Below are positions 1 through 8,058 of a stretch of DNA of 64,000 nucleotides, piece after piece. Below the pieces are notes generated by a model. The model worked only from the letters and a program-made list of their open reading frames with translations, did not search any database and was not told the DNA's origin. The position numbers and the translations under genes were made by a program. The stretch is taken from NCBI GenBank assembly GCA_964643575.1, contig CAZXTD010000002.1, positions 1 through 64,000 of the forward strand. The letters are read 5' to 3'. Within the stretch, counting starts at the first letter, position 1. Every line of letters begins with the position of its first letter. Source of the stretch: Glaciecola sp964643575 (GTDB lineage Bacteria; Pseudomonadota; Gammaproteobacteria; Enterobacterales; Alteromonadaceae).

Positions 1-1
1 G

Positions 2-1027
2 AAAGTAGGTTTGATGTATTCACCTATCGAGGATGTTACATTCAGAGCGTCAATTTCTGAGGCTGTAAGAGCACCAAATATCGATGAAGCATTTCGCCCA
101 CAGTCTCCTGGTTTTGGCCGAGTGTCTGACCCTTGTGACGAAGATAATATTGATGACAATCCAAATCGACGCGCAAATTGTGCGGCCATTGGCACACCCA
201 CCAACTTTCAAGCTAACGACAATGTATCTGTCGGCACAATTACCGGTGGAAACCCCGACCTTGCGCCTGAAGATTCTGAGTCTTTTACTTATGGTGTCAT
301 CATTGAACCGAGTTTCGCAGATAACTTGGCGATTACAATTGACTACTATGATATTGAAATTAGCAACGCTATCGCTGCCGTTGCAGTGCAGCGTATAGTC
401 GATAATTGCGTAGACTCAGCCAGTGGTCCAGATGCATCGTTTTGTAATTTAGTGCAAAGAGATACCACCACATTTGATGTAGCTACTGTGCAATCAACCT
501 TTATTAATACGGCTAAACTGGCGACAAAAGGCATAGACTTTAATGTCGACTATTTGCACGACTTGGCGCAATACGATTGGGGCTTATCAGGTGATCTTGC
601 GCTTCGCTTACAAGGGAATGTATTAGAGGAGTTAAATCGTTTTGATTTTCAAAACTTACCCGACGAAGTCAACGTTGAGCGCGGTGAACTAGGCGACCCT
701 AAATTTTCGTTTATCTTAAATGCAAGTTATATCGCTGACAACTGGACTATTGGTTGGCGTGGCCGGTTTTTAGATAGCCAGGCTTTAATCTCCTTAGGTC
801 CTGATGAAGATATTCCTGAAGACAGAAGCCCCGCTTTTACGGGGTCATATATGAGTCATGATGTGAATTTCTCTTACCAACTTTCGGACAATATTCTGCT
901 AAACGGTGGTATCAGAAATATCGGTAATCGACTACCGCCTACTAATTTATTGGGCGACGGCGGCAACGGTAATATCTATGACTTTTTAGGTAGACGTGCC
1001 TTTGCAGGAATACGATTTAACTTTTAG
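2..1027 (+). CDS. TonB-dependent receptor, C-terminal part (cut by window edge)
   Basis: The frame is open from the left edge, so this is only the last ~340 residues of a larger outer-membrane receptor. The sequence alternates short polar beta-strands typical of a 22-strand barrel and ends in the usual aromatic C-terminus (GRRAFAGIRFNF), the signal read by the BAM machinery. Such receptors import oligosaccharides, siderophores or other large ligands using TonB energy. An acidic, two-cysteine loop (near 130-185) is a likely extracellular segment. The plug domain lies outside the window, so the substrate cannot be inferred. The LytS/LytTR pair just downstream is convergent to it. Family assignment is firm; substrate unknown. 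Confidence 0.85.
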   Translation, partial: KVGLMYSPIEDVTFRASISEAVRAPNIDEAFRPQSPGFGRVSDPCDEDNIDDNPNRRANCAAIGTPTNFQANDNVSVGTITGGNPDLAPEDSESFTYGVIIEPSFADNLAITIDYYDIEISNAIAAVAVQRIVDNCVDSASGPDASFCNLVQRDTTTFDVATVQSTFINTAKLATKGIDFNVDYLHDLAQYDWGLSGDLALRLQGNVLEELNRFDFQNLPDEVNVERGELGDPKFSFILNASYIADNWTIGWRGRFLDSQALISLGPDEDIPEDRSPAFTGSYMSHDVNFSYQLSDNILLNGGIRNIGNRLPPTNLLGDGGNGNIYDFLGRRAFAGIRFNF

Positions 1028-1056
1028 CTCTTCCCTAGACGCGGAATGCGTGCTTA

Positions 1057-1080
1057 CCCCGCCTCGGCGGGGTTTTTTCT
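1057..1080 (+). terminator. Rho-independent terminator after the TonB receptor
   Basis: A GC-rich hairpin with arms CCCCGCC/GGCGGGG is followed directly by a run of six T. It sits 30 bp after the receptor stop and before the convergent response-regulator gene. Confidence 0.85.
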
Positions 1081-1104
1081 TATTCAATAAAAAAATGCCA
1101 CAGA

Positions 1105-1854
1105 CTAAGAAATTATTTCTTGGAGCTTGTCTTTATTGCGTCTTGAAAGTACGACTTCCTCACCACTTTTGAGTTTAACAATGTAGTCGCCTTTTTGGGT
1201 AGGCCTAAGTTCAATAATCATCTCGTTACGCACAATAGTTGATTTGTGGATGCGTGAAAATAGCGACAAATCAAGCTTTTTTTCGATACTCGCAAGGGTC
1301 TCTCGCTGCACTAGAGTTTTACCGTCAATCAAATGAATCTCAATATAATTTCCGGCACCAGAGATATATTTAATATCTTCCTGGTCGATGATTTTTATTT
1401 TTCCCACCTCTTTAAGGACAAGTTTTTTGTTTTTATTTAGCAGGTTCGAAACGGTCTCTAATACGCGCTGTCGCTCTTGAATTTGCGCATTTTCATCTAC
1501 GTATATACGCTTTTTTGCTTTCTCAAATGCCTGTTTAAAACGCTCGTCTTCTACAGGCTTTAAAACATAGTCAATCGCGTTTAAGGCAAAAGCCTCGATA
1601 GCATATTCGTCGTATGCAGTGACAAAGACAATAGAGCTTGTACTCGGGACAACTTGAGCCGCTTCCAAGCCTGTTTTGCCCGGCATTTGAATATCTAAAA
1701 ATGCAATGTCAAAAATGCGCTCTTCCATCTTTTTAATCGCGTCAAAACCGTCACATGCAAACTCTATCGACGCGTTGGAATCTTGCTCTTTCACAAGTAT
1801 TTCTAGTGTTTTTCGGGCGATTAGTTCGTCATCTGCTATTAGTACGCTAAGCAT
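1105..1854 (-). CDS. LytTR-family response regulator
   Basis: A two-domain response regulator of 249 residues, normal length for the AlgR/LytR family. The receiver domain (about 1-120) has the acidic pair near D8/D9, the phosphoacceptor Asp54 in FLDIQMPG and the conserved Lys99 in DYVLKP. The LytTR DNA-binding domain covers about 145-249. Its start overlaps the last 8 bases of the kinase gene upstream, so the two are translationally coupled and should act as a pair. Regulated genes cannot be read from the sequence; the neighbouring TonB receptor is one candidate. Confidence 0.9.
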   Translation of the reverse strand: MLSVLIADDELIARKTLEILVKEQDSNASIEFACDGFDAIKKMEERIFDIAFLDIQMPGKTGLEAAQVVPSTSSIVFVTAYDEYAIEAFALNAIDYVLKPVEDERFKQAFEKAKKRIYVDENAQIQERQRVLETVSNLLNKNKKLVLKEVGKIKIIDQEDIKYISGAGNYIEIHLIDGKTLVQRETLASIEKKLDLSLFSRIHKSTIVRNEMIIELRPTQKGDYIVKLKSGEEVVLSRRNKDKLQEIIS

Positions 1855-2821
1855 TAATCATCTCCTTATTTGGAATCGTGATATCGATGCAATAGCGCCC
1901 GTCGTTAAGCTCTTTACTTTCAAATTTATATTCATTCTTGTAATAGCTCTCGAGCCTTTGTTGGCAATTTATTAATCCTATACCAAAGCCATCATCAATG
2001 TTTGACTTACAAATGTCATTCTCCACACGTATATAGATACAATCGTCGTCACCCGAAACCACAATATTCACAATGTTTGCATTAGTGCTTAGCTGAGAGC
2101 CATGTTTGATGGCGTTCTCTACAATGGTGTGGATTAGCAAAAACGGGACGCTTGCTTGCAAAAAATTGTTATCTACATCTATATTTACGAGCAATTTTTC
2201 ACCAAAGCGTAGCTCTTGAAACTTCACATATTTTTTAATAAAGATCATTTCGTTTTCAAGCGACGTTGTTGCAGAGGATTGTTCTTTGAGTACTATTCGC
2301 AGCATATAACTTAGCTCTGCAAGCGCATCAGTTGCTCCTTTCGCGTCGTTCATTCTTGTCAGGCCCGAAATCGTATTAAGCGCATTGAATAAAAAATGCG
2401 GATTAAGCTGCGAGCGCAATGACTCAAGCTGTGTTTGATAAAGCTTTGATTGTAATAATAGATTTTGCTTTTCTTTTTCTTGCATGGCATTGAAGTAGTA
2501 CAGAGCGTACGAGGCGATAGTGACTAGTAGGTACAGTGTAATATCGTAAATCCAAGAGTTTTGTTTGAGGGTCACAACGACTGCGGGTATGTATTGAGTT
2601 TCGCCGCGGACTTCGCCCAAAATTAGCAAACTAATCGCGACACCCATGAGTAAAAAAAGCGTTAAAAAAATAGCCAAGCCAGCGAGGTGAAAAACAAGTG
2701 TTTTTATTACAGAAGGGGCGGATGCAAGTAGCTTGAGGTTGCCAAGCACAATAAAAGGGCTCAATAGGGCCCACAATAAATACCAGTATGAATAAAGCAG
2801 AAAGATGTCTATAAACGACAT
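1847..2821 (-). CDS. LytS-type sensor histidine kinase (His_kinase/HATPase), probably 5'-truncated
   Basis: Inner-membrane kinase partner of the LytTR regulator. Hydrophobic segments cover about 1-110. The His_kinase core carries the family motif NPHFLFNALN with His142, followed by a HATPase domain with N and G boxes (ENAIKHG near 230, GFGIGL near 290). The first ATG in frame (2821) lacks a convincing ribosome-binding site. The same frame stays open for 35 more codons upstream and encodes an obvious transmembrane segment, but those codons contain no ATG, GTG or TTG. The next ATG (2935) is followed two codons later by an in-frame TAG. The gene is therefore either damaged at its 5' end or uses an unusual start. 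Domain call firm; start uncertain. Confidence 0.85.
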   Translation of the reverse strand: MSFIDIFLLYSYWYLLWALLSPFIVLGNLKLLASAPSVIKTLVFHLAGLAIFLTLFLLMGVAISLLILGEVRGETQYIPAVVVTLKQNSWIYDITLYLLVTIASYALYYFNAMQEKEKQNLLLQSKLYQTQLESLRSQLNPHFLFNALNTISGLTRMNDAKGATDALAELSYMLRIVLKEQSSATTSLENEMIFIKKYVKFQELRFGEKLLVNIDVDNNFLQASVPFLLIHTIVENAIKHGSQLSTNANIVNIVVSGDDDCIYIRVENDICKSNIDDGFGIGLINCQQRLESYYKNEYKFESKELNDGRYCIDITIPNKEMINA

Positions 2822-2935
2822 GGTTGGAGAAACATTGCTGCCTAAAAATGCTATGCCAGTTAAAAAACCAGTCCAAACTAGAAGGCTAATGCCGCCAATT
2901 TTTAAATATCGGATGCTAACTACTCGCTATCTCAT
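2822..2935 (-). other. Apparent lost N-terminal extension of the LytS-type kinase with in-frame amber codon
   Basis: Read on the minus strand in the kinase frame, these bases give Met-Arg-stop (ATG at 2935, TAG at 2929-2927) and then 35 sense codons running into the annotated start. The codons contain a hydrophobic helix (ISLLVWTGFLTGIAFLG) that would make a natural first transmembrane segment. A single nonsense change, or a sequencing error, in a longer original gene explains this best. Confidence 0.6.
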
Positions 2936-2955
2936 AAAATTAAGGAGGATTGATT

Positions 2956-3030
2956 ATGCAACGGAACACTTGCCAATTCCAATCGAGCTCAATAGCTGAA
3001 AATAATACTCTTATAATTTCAGATGCTTAG
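2956..3030 (+). CDS. Possible 24-residue small ORF with strong ribosome-binding site
   Basis: A perfect AAGGAGG (2942-2948) stands 7 bases before an ATG that opens a 24-codon frame ending in TAG. The peptide is polar and has no recognisable feature. It lies in the gap between the kinase gene and the propeller gene, partly opposite the region just upstream of the kinase. The ribosome-binding site is the only evidence, so this is weak. It could be a leader peptide or chance. Confidence 0.2.
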   Translation: MQRNTCQFQSSSIAENNTLIISDA

Positions 3031-3127
3031 TATTTAGGTCTATTTTTGTTCGCTACAAATCAGTGCCTGTTGTGTATCTGAACCCTCCATTGACAACATC
3101 AATTGAGCCGTTTGTCCCATGGCTTGA

Positions 3128-4030
3128 TTATTCCAACAAAACTTTTCTCACTACGTTGGGCGCTACTTGACTATCATTGCCAACAATTTCCGAGTCGTTG
3201 ATGTATAAAATTTTTCCGTTTGCGGAAATATCGATGCCATTTGGTAGCGAAAACTCGGCAGATGCTTTATCGCCATTAGCGCGACCTTGTTTGCCGGTGC
3301 CAGCAATAACCTCGAGTTCGCCATTTAAGCTTAGGGAAAAAACCTGGTGTGTTGCTCCGCTAACAAAATAAAGCCTGCCGTTACCATAGGTGATATGGCC
3401 ATTGCCGCCGTTTACCTTGGTTTTCCCTTTTGGCGCAGTAGCAAGTAAAGTCATGTTCCCTTTAGCATCTATTTTATAAATGTCACCATTTGCATATTGC
3501 GTTACGTAAAGATTGTCGTTTTCGTCAATCGCTAAACCCGCGGGGCATGCAAATTTGGGTGAGCTGACAAAAACCGTGACGCTATCTCCTGTTTTTTTCG
3601 CGATGCTATTGTTATTGCAATTGGCGACATACATCGTGCCTTTCGAATCAAATTCTATGCCTACTGGGCCATTAAGGTTCTTACCTTCAGCAAACACAGT
3701 TGCTTCACCTGCTTGGTTAATTTTGTATACCTTATTATCAACATAGCTTGATTGATAGAGCGCGCCAGATTTATCAAATTTATTACCACTGGCGCCCCGA
3801 ATGCCTGTGGCAAAAGTACTGACTTCACCAACGTGGTTTATTTTGTACACATTAATGCCGTTGGGAAGCGTAGTTTGTTCGCCATAGTCAGCAACATATA
3901 CATTACCATTGGGTCCAACCGATAAAGCGCCACTTGCCTGAAATGATTCGGTCATAGTAGAAACGGTATTACTGAGTGCACTTGACATTGCTATGCTTAA
4001 TACGCCTAGCAGAGAGAGTTTTTTGAGCAT
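3128..4030 (-). CDS. Exported NHL/SMP-30-like beta-propeller protein
   Basis: About 300 residues with a Sec signal peptide (MLKKLSLLGVLSIAMSSALS) and then repeated blades of the form G-x-hydrophobic-YVA/YVT-D/N, as in NHL-repeat and SMP-30/gluconolactonase-like six-bladed propellers. I take the ATG at 4030, preceded by GGAA, rather than the in-frame TTG four codons upstream. It should act in the periplasm or outside the cell as a binding protein or a lactonase-type enzyme. No complete set of SMP-30 metal ligands was confirmed by eye, so enzymatic function is left open. It is a single gene with no operon partner. Confidence 0.7.
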   Translation of the reverse strand: MLKKLSLLGVLSIAMSSALSNTVSTMTESFQASGALSVGPNGNVYVADYGEQTTLPNGINVYKINHVGEVSTFATGIRGASGNKFDKSGALYQSSYVDNKVYKINQAGEATVFAEGKNLNGPVGIEFDSKGTMYVANCNNNSIAKKTGDSVTVFVSSPKFACPAGLAIDENDNLYVTQYANGDIYKIDAKGNMTLLATAPKGKTKVNGGNGHITYGNGRLYFVSGATHQVFSLSLNGELEVIAGTGKQGRANGDKASAEFSLPNGIDISANGKILYINDSEIVGNDSQVAPNVVRKVLLE

Positions 4031-4179
4031 TGTGAATTCCAAATTTTTTGCTATTTGGATTCAGTATATAAAGCCGCCTGTTTCTGCGTAATACACTTGG
4101 GAGGAAGCGCTGTGTTAATGGTACGAACACACCGTAAACTTTGCTAAAAGGGACGGTGTGCCGTCGTGATAATATCAGC

Positions 4180-5334
4180 TTAAGAGTTTGATAGTGCCTT
4201 ATTACCAGATCCTAACGTATATTCTAACTTAATCTCCAAGTCTTTTGCTGTAATCGCTTTACCATTTACAAACTTAGGAGCATATCGCCATTTTGCTAGT
4301 GCTTTTAAGCTTTCTTTTTCAAACAACTTACCGTTGGATTCGATGATGCGAGTGTTTTCAACAAACCCAAAAGGTGAGAGGTCAAATTTCATGATGGTAT
4401 AGCCCTCTTTACCATTTTTTGCATAGCGGGGAGGGTAATTGGGATTTACTCTGTACAATGGTATTGGGTCTACATCATTTTCCCAAGGTGTCATGCGGCC
4501 AATGGCAAGGCAGTGTTTAGTAGCCTCTTCCGACTCACCTTCTGACTCATACAAAGACACTAAGCGAGCATGCGCGGCGAGTGAGTAAGGATGAGTGACT
4601 TCGGTGTCTCGTTGCGAAATGTCGATTACCTTCGTAAAGTATTCTATGGCGTTATCTTTGCGCTTTCGAGCCTCTGCTAAGCGCGCATAGTTAAACTGTG
4701 CTCTCACTAATTGGTCGGTATTATCAGCCATTAGTCCAGCGCTACTTTCAACTAAAGTCTCGCCAATCGACATTAAGCCGCGCATCGACCGTGTGTACAG
4801 CCCTTTTTCTAGCAACAGATTAAACATCAGCAAATTTTGAAGAGTAGCATTTTTAGTAGGCGATTCTTGTTTAGAAAAGTCTTTCAGTAGAGAATACAAA
4901 TCGTTTGATAGGCGAGTTTTGTCTTTAAATCCGATGGATATCGAAGGTGAACTCAAAATTTCCATGAGTAAATTAGCCATGGCTAGACTTTCATCTTTGT
5001 CACTCTTTTTATACAAACCGAGAGCTTCATCATACAAGGCTAAAGCTTTCTCTTGATTGCCAGCGTCACGGTAGTGGTTGGCTGCGGAAACGGTAAGATT
5101 TATTGTATTGTCGTGTGTTTCGCCATAAACACTCTTAGCGTGCTCGGCTAAAATTACGGCTTGTTTGCCGAGTGACTCAGCAGCTTCCCCCGACTTAACG
5201 CCGTCAGAATAAACCCCATAAAGCGACAAAAACTCTTCTTTATCTGCTAATACACTTGTGCTAACCGACATCATCGCGACTGCTGCGCTAATACAAGCCA
5301 ATCGTGTTACTTTTTTGAAAAATTCTTCTTTCAT
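4180..5334 (-). CDS. Exported TPR protein with C-terminal TonB-like domain
   Basis: Signal peptide in the first ~32 residues (ends VSTSVLA), a helical region of TPR-like repeats (about 45-290), and a C-terminal TonB domain (about 300-375). The TonB part shows the family pattern NPNYPPRYAKNGKEGYTIMKFDL... followed by ESLKALAKWRYAP. The ATG at 5334 has an AAAGGA ribosome-binding site 6 bases away. It lacks the N-terminal membrane anchor and Pro-rich spanner of true TonB, so it is unlikely to energise transport. Such TPR-TonB proteins are common in Alteromonadales but their role is not established. Monocistronic. Confidence 0.75.
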   Translation of the reverse strand: MKEEFFKKVTRLACISAAVAMMSVSTSVLADKEEFLSLYGVYSDGVKSGEAAESLGKQAVILAEHAKSVYGETHDNTINLTVSAANHYRDAGNQEKALALYDEALGLYKKSDKDESLAMANLLMEILSSPSISIGFKDKTRLSNDLYSLLKDFSKQESPTKNATLQNLLMFNLLLEKGLYTRSMRGLMSIGETLVESSAGLMADNTDQLVRAQFNYARLAEARKRKDNAIEYFTKVIDISQRDTEVTHPYSLAAHARLVSLYESEGESEEATKHCLAIGRMTPWENDVDPIPLYRVNPNYPPRYAKNGKEGYTIMKFDLSPFGFVENTRIIESNGKLFEKESLKALAKWRYAPKFVNGKAITAKDLEIKLEYTLGSGNKALSNS

Positions 5335-5645
5335 AATCAATCCTTTGGTCTTTCAATATTGAGAGCTCGCCGTATAGCGGCACTGCTAAAGATACTATGA
5401 TGTTACTAAAAGTAAATTTACAAATAAAGAAACTAGCAAAAATCAATTCAGTTTTTGCAACTATGTGACATCAATAAATCGCTAGTTCTCTTTGTATTAA
5501 TGTGTCTATAATATGAACAACAAAGAATGAAAAAACCTGCCAAACTGGCGATTCAATAAGTGCTGGCGGGTTAAAAGTGCAATGTAAAGTGAGTAGTATC
5601 TTGTTTCACTATCAATTGCGGTGACCTTATTAGATGGAGTAATGT
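5335..5645. promoter_or_regulatory. Intergenic promoter region of two divergent genes
   Basis: About 310 bp between divergent starts. It is AT-rich and contains a perfect -10 hexamer TATAAT at 5507-5512 reading towards the protease gene, without a clear -35. GGAG at 5636-5639 is the ribosome-binding site of the downstream GTG start. No other structure was seen. Confidence 0.4.
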
Positions 5646-6692
5646 GTGGCGCTCGAATTATTTTCAGATGAATACAATTATGTACGTAATTTGCTTGTAA
5701 GCCCTGTTCTTGGCGTAAAACCACCGATGGATAAACACATTGATGCTGTAAAGAGTATTTTAGGCGTTGATGGTCCAGATGTGACCTACGCAGCAAAGCT
5801 AAAAGCATTGCATACAGCTTTAAAGCGAAAGACTTCAACTAAAATCCTAAAGTCTGCTGGTATTGATGAGAAGGCAACCGGAAGCATTAGTAACGAAGAA
5901 TACTACAGGGCATTGGTTGTTAAGTTTTTGATGCATTTTCACTTGCTGAAAAAAAGGGGAGGTCAAAAAGTATGGCTGTTTTCGTCTCCTGACAGCTTTA
6001 ACAACTTCCCATCTGACGAGCTATGGTCGTCTTTCTCAGACAAGCCTGGGTTAAAAGCTAAATTGGAAGCAAATAAAGAGCGCTTTAGTTCACTAGACAA
6101 GAAACATCTTGCAAATGCGACTCAAGTTGGGCTTTCGTGGACACTTAAAGCAAGTACGGTTTTATCTAAGGCAACTCAAAAGTCACAAACAAAAGCAAGA
6201 GATAAAGTAAAGCGTTGGTTCGCTGACGATACTACGACCGACATGCAGCTTGATATCGCCATTGGTAAATTGGCAAATGGATTTCAAAAAATCTCCAATA
6301 CGCTAAACTCCAACCGACTAATTTATACCGACGTGGCTTCATTGCGCCAAGCTTCCTCAGGTGACGATTACAAATTCAGAATGTCTGAGGCATTCGTTTA
6401 TGCAGGTCGTTATGAAAAATTACCGATTGTCTACATTGAAGAAAGTTTTTTTGCCAAAGGCGGCAATGTATTGAGCGGGCAGGCAAATTGGGCACGAATT
6501 GTAGTTCACGAGCTTACGCACTTAGACTGTTCCACTGAAGATAAACTTTATGGTTGGGCCGGCATAAAACCCGGTTTAAATATTAAGGCCTCTGAGTGTA
6601 TAGTTAATGCAGATAGTTGGGCTTATTTTGCTGCCGACTGTGCTAACGCTCTTTCTAAAAGAGACATTGAACGGGCCATGAAGGGAATTTAA
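5646..6692 (+). CDS. M35-type (aspzincin) zinc metalloendopeptidase
   Basis: A 348-residue protein with the deuterolysin/peptidyl-Lys endopeptidase signature near the C-terminus. HELTH (288-292) supplies two zinc ligands and the catalytic Glu, and STEDKLYG (296-303) matches the GTxDxxYG motif whose Asp299 is the third ligand. Residues 1-250 are helical and unassigned. The GTG start has GGAG 6 bases upstream; the nearby ATG at 5642 is out of frame. There is no signal peptide or membrane segment, unusual for this secreted family, so export would need another route (for example type VI secretion) or the protein acts inside the cell. The lipoprotein gene follows 61 bp downstream. Catalytic class is well supported; biological role unknown. 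Confidence 0.75.
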   Translation: MALELFSDEYNYVRNLLVSPVLGVKPPMDKHIDAVKSILGVDGPDVTYAAKLKALHTALKRKTSTKILKSAGIDEKATGSISNEEYYRALVVKFLMHFHLLKKRGGQKVWLFSSPDSFNNFPSDELWSSFSDKPGLKAKLEANKERFSSLDKKHLANATQVGLSWTLKASTVLSKATQKSQTKARDKVKRWFADDTTTDMQLDIAIGKLANGFQKISNTLNSNRLIYTDVASLRQASSGDDYKFRMSEAFVYAGRYEKLPIVYIEESFFAKGGNVLSGQANWARIVVHELTHLDCSTEDKLYGWAGIKPGLNIKASECIVNADSWAYFAADCANALSKRDIERAMKGI

Positions 6693-6753
6693 AGATACCT
6701 TCAAGGCCTACAAAAATATGTATGACTAAACTGCTTAGAGGAGCCGAATAACA

Positions 6754-7269
6754 GTGCCCCGTTTATTTTGTGCGATTATCGCCCTCATTACACTAAGTTG
6801 TTTGGGTTGTTCAGCGAACCCGGTAGCTTCAACAGAAAACCCGGTAGCTTCAACAGAAAAGGAAACTATAATGAGTGACACCAAACCTTCGGGATTGCCA
6901 CCTGGTAAAACAACTTCGCAAGCCGCGCCTGCACCTATGGCGAGCCGCAAAGCGCCCCCTAAAATACAGCCAATTACATTGAATAATGTCAGGTATGAAC
7001 AGATCATCAACGGTCAATTATTGGGTGAAGACCAGCGTACCGGATATCTCGGAGCATTCAGTATGGATAATAATGAGCTGCTGTGGAGCCTAAAGGTTTA
7101 TCAAACAAATCTCATTGAGCATTTGGAAGCCGATGTACAGGATGTTTTTTTTACCTCAATGACACTCTCACCAGACAAGAAATACTTGAAAATTGATAAT
7201 GAACGGAACGAAACGTTTTTTGTCGATTTAACAACAAAATCGGTGGGGGAAAGCGCGCCTAATAAGTAA
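6754..7269 (+). CDS. Small lipoprotein of unknown function
   Basis: 171 residues starting at GTG with AGAGGAG upstream. The first 20 residues form a lipoprotein signal ending in a lipobox (LSCLGC), so it should be anchored to a periplasmic membrane face. A low-complexity linker with a 7-residue duplication (NPVASTE twice) leads to a folded domain at about 70-165. Its position directly after the protease, same strand, suggests co-expression. A periplasmic immunity or inhibitor role is possible but purely inferred. No family recognised. Confidence 0.6.
   Translation: MPRLFCAIIALITLSCLGCSANPVASTENPVASTEKETIMSDTKPSGLPPGKTTSQAAPAPMASRKAPPKIQPITLNNVRYEQIINGQLLGEDQRTGYLGAFSMDNNELLWSLKVYQTNLIEHLEADVQDVFFTSMTLSPDKKYLKIDNERNETFFVDLTTKSVGESAPNK
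6817..6858 (+). repeat. 21-bp tandem duplication inside the lipoprotein gene
   Basis: Two identical, adjacent 21-bp units (AACCCGGTAGCTTCAACAGAA) encode NPVASTE twice in frame. Being a multiple of three it keeps the frame; it lies in the linker just after the lipidated cysteine. Confidence 0.95.
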
Positions 7270-7310
7270 CGCCACTACCATTAAAACAGAGGCGAGATTT
7301 TACTTTTCTA

Positions 7311-7970
7311 TCACCATTTGAGCAGTTCACCACTGCTGTGCACAAATATGCCCGTTGTGTCTAAAGTTAACTCTTCCATACGCGCAATTAGGCCCGCGGC
7401 TGATTCTTGCGGCGTAATAAGCCCGTTATTGTTAGTCATGTCTGTCTTAACGTAGCCGGGGTGTAATAGTGCAAGCGCTATTTGTTTAGGTGCAAGGTCG
7501 ATGCTTAGGCATTTACCAATCATGTTGACAGCGGTTTTAGATACCCGGTAAGCGTAGTTGTTTGAGCTGCTGTTATCTTCTATAGAGCCCACGCGAGAAC
7601 CTACTATGCCGACTTTGCTACCGGCTTTTAGCAAAGGCTCTAAGGTCATAATGGTGCGCAGTGGCGCTAAACTATTTACTTCAAAGTGCTCGCGCATATT
7701 GTCTAGGTCGATATTTGGGTATTGGTCAGATTGTAGAATGCCGGCGTTATGGATCAGAACATCTATATGGGTGCCGCTCAATTCTTTTTGCAGGCTATTA
7801 AGAGATTCGTCTTTGGTTACTTCAACGCTTTCAATTACCCTACAGCCGCTTGCCAACAAATCATTAGAAGCTTTGCGGCAGGTAGCTATTACCTTATGGC
7901 CTGCTTGCGCATACTGACGGCTAAGTTCAAGGCCAATACCTTTGTTGGCACCAATGATAAGTACATTCAT
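7311..7970 (-). CDS. Short-chain dehydrogenase/reductase (SDR) family oxidoreductase
   Basis: 219 residues with the Rossmann nucleotide motif GANKGIGLE at the N-terminus, NAG (near 75) and the catalytic YRVSK (Tyr/Lys, near 145). Serine of the triad is in the SRVGS stretch. Length and sequence fit the small carbonyl-reductase/CsgA-like SDRs, cytosolic NAD(P)H enzymes. AGGA lies about 8 bases upstream of the ATG. Substrate cannot be predicted. It lies downstream of the large cytochrome gene on the same strand, separated by a strong inverted repeat, so it is probably transcribed separately. Confidence 0.85.
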   Translation of the reverse strand: MNVLIIGANKGIGLELSRQYAQAGHKVIATCRKASNDLLASGCRVIESVEVTKDESLNSLQKELSGTHIDVLIHNAGILQSDQYPNIDLDNMREHFEVNSLAPLRTIMTLEPLLKAGSKVGIVGSRVGSIEDNSSSNNYAYRVSKTAVNMIGKCLSIDLAPKQIALALLHPGYVKTDMTNNNGLITPQESAAGLIARMEELTLDTTGIFVHSSGELLKW

Positions 7971-7990
7971 ATCGTTTAAATCCTAAAGCT

Positions 7991-8038
7991 AACGGTGTCC
8001 TTTAATACTAATATACCGAAAAATTAAAAGACACCGTT
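7991..8038 (-). terminator. Long inverted repeat, probable terminator of the large cytochrome gene
   Basis: Two 16-base arms (7991-8006 and 8023-8038) are complementary with one mismatch, with a 16-base loop. It lies 20 bp past the stop of the upstream minus-strand gene. No strong T run follows, so termination is probable rather than certain. Confidence 0.5.
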
Positions 8039-8058
8039 TGGCTCAAATCAAAGTGATG

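Noticed and set aside
5506..5838. Minus-strand 110-codon frame over the protease start
   Set aside because: It overlaps the promoter and the conserved start of the protease gene and looks random.
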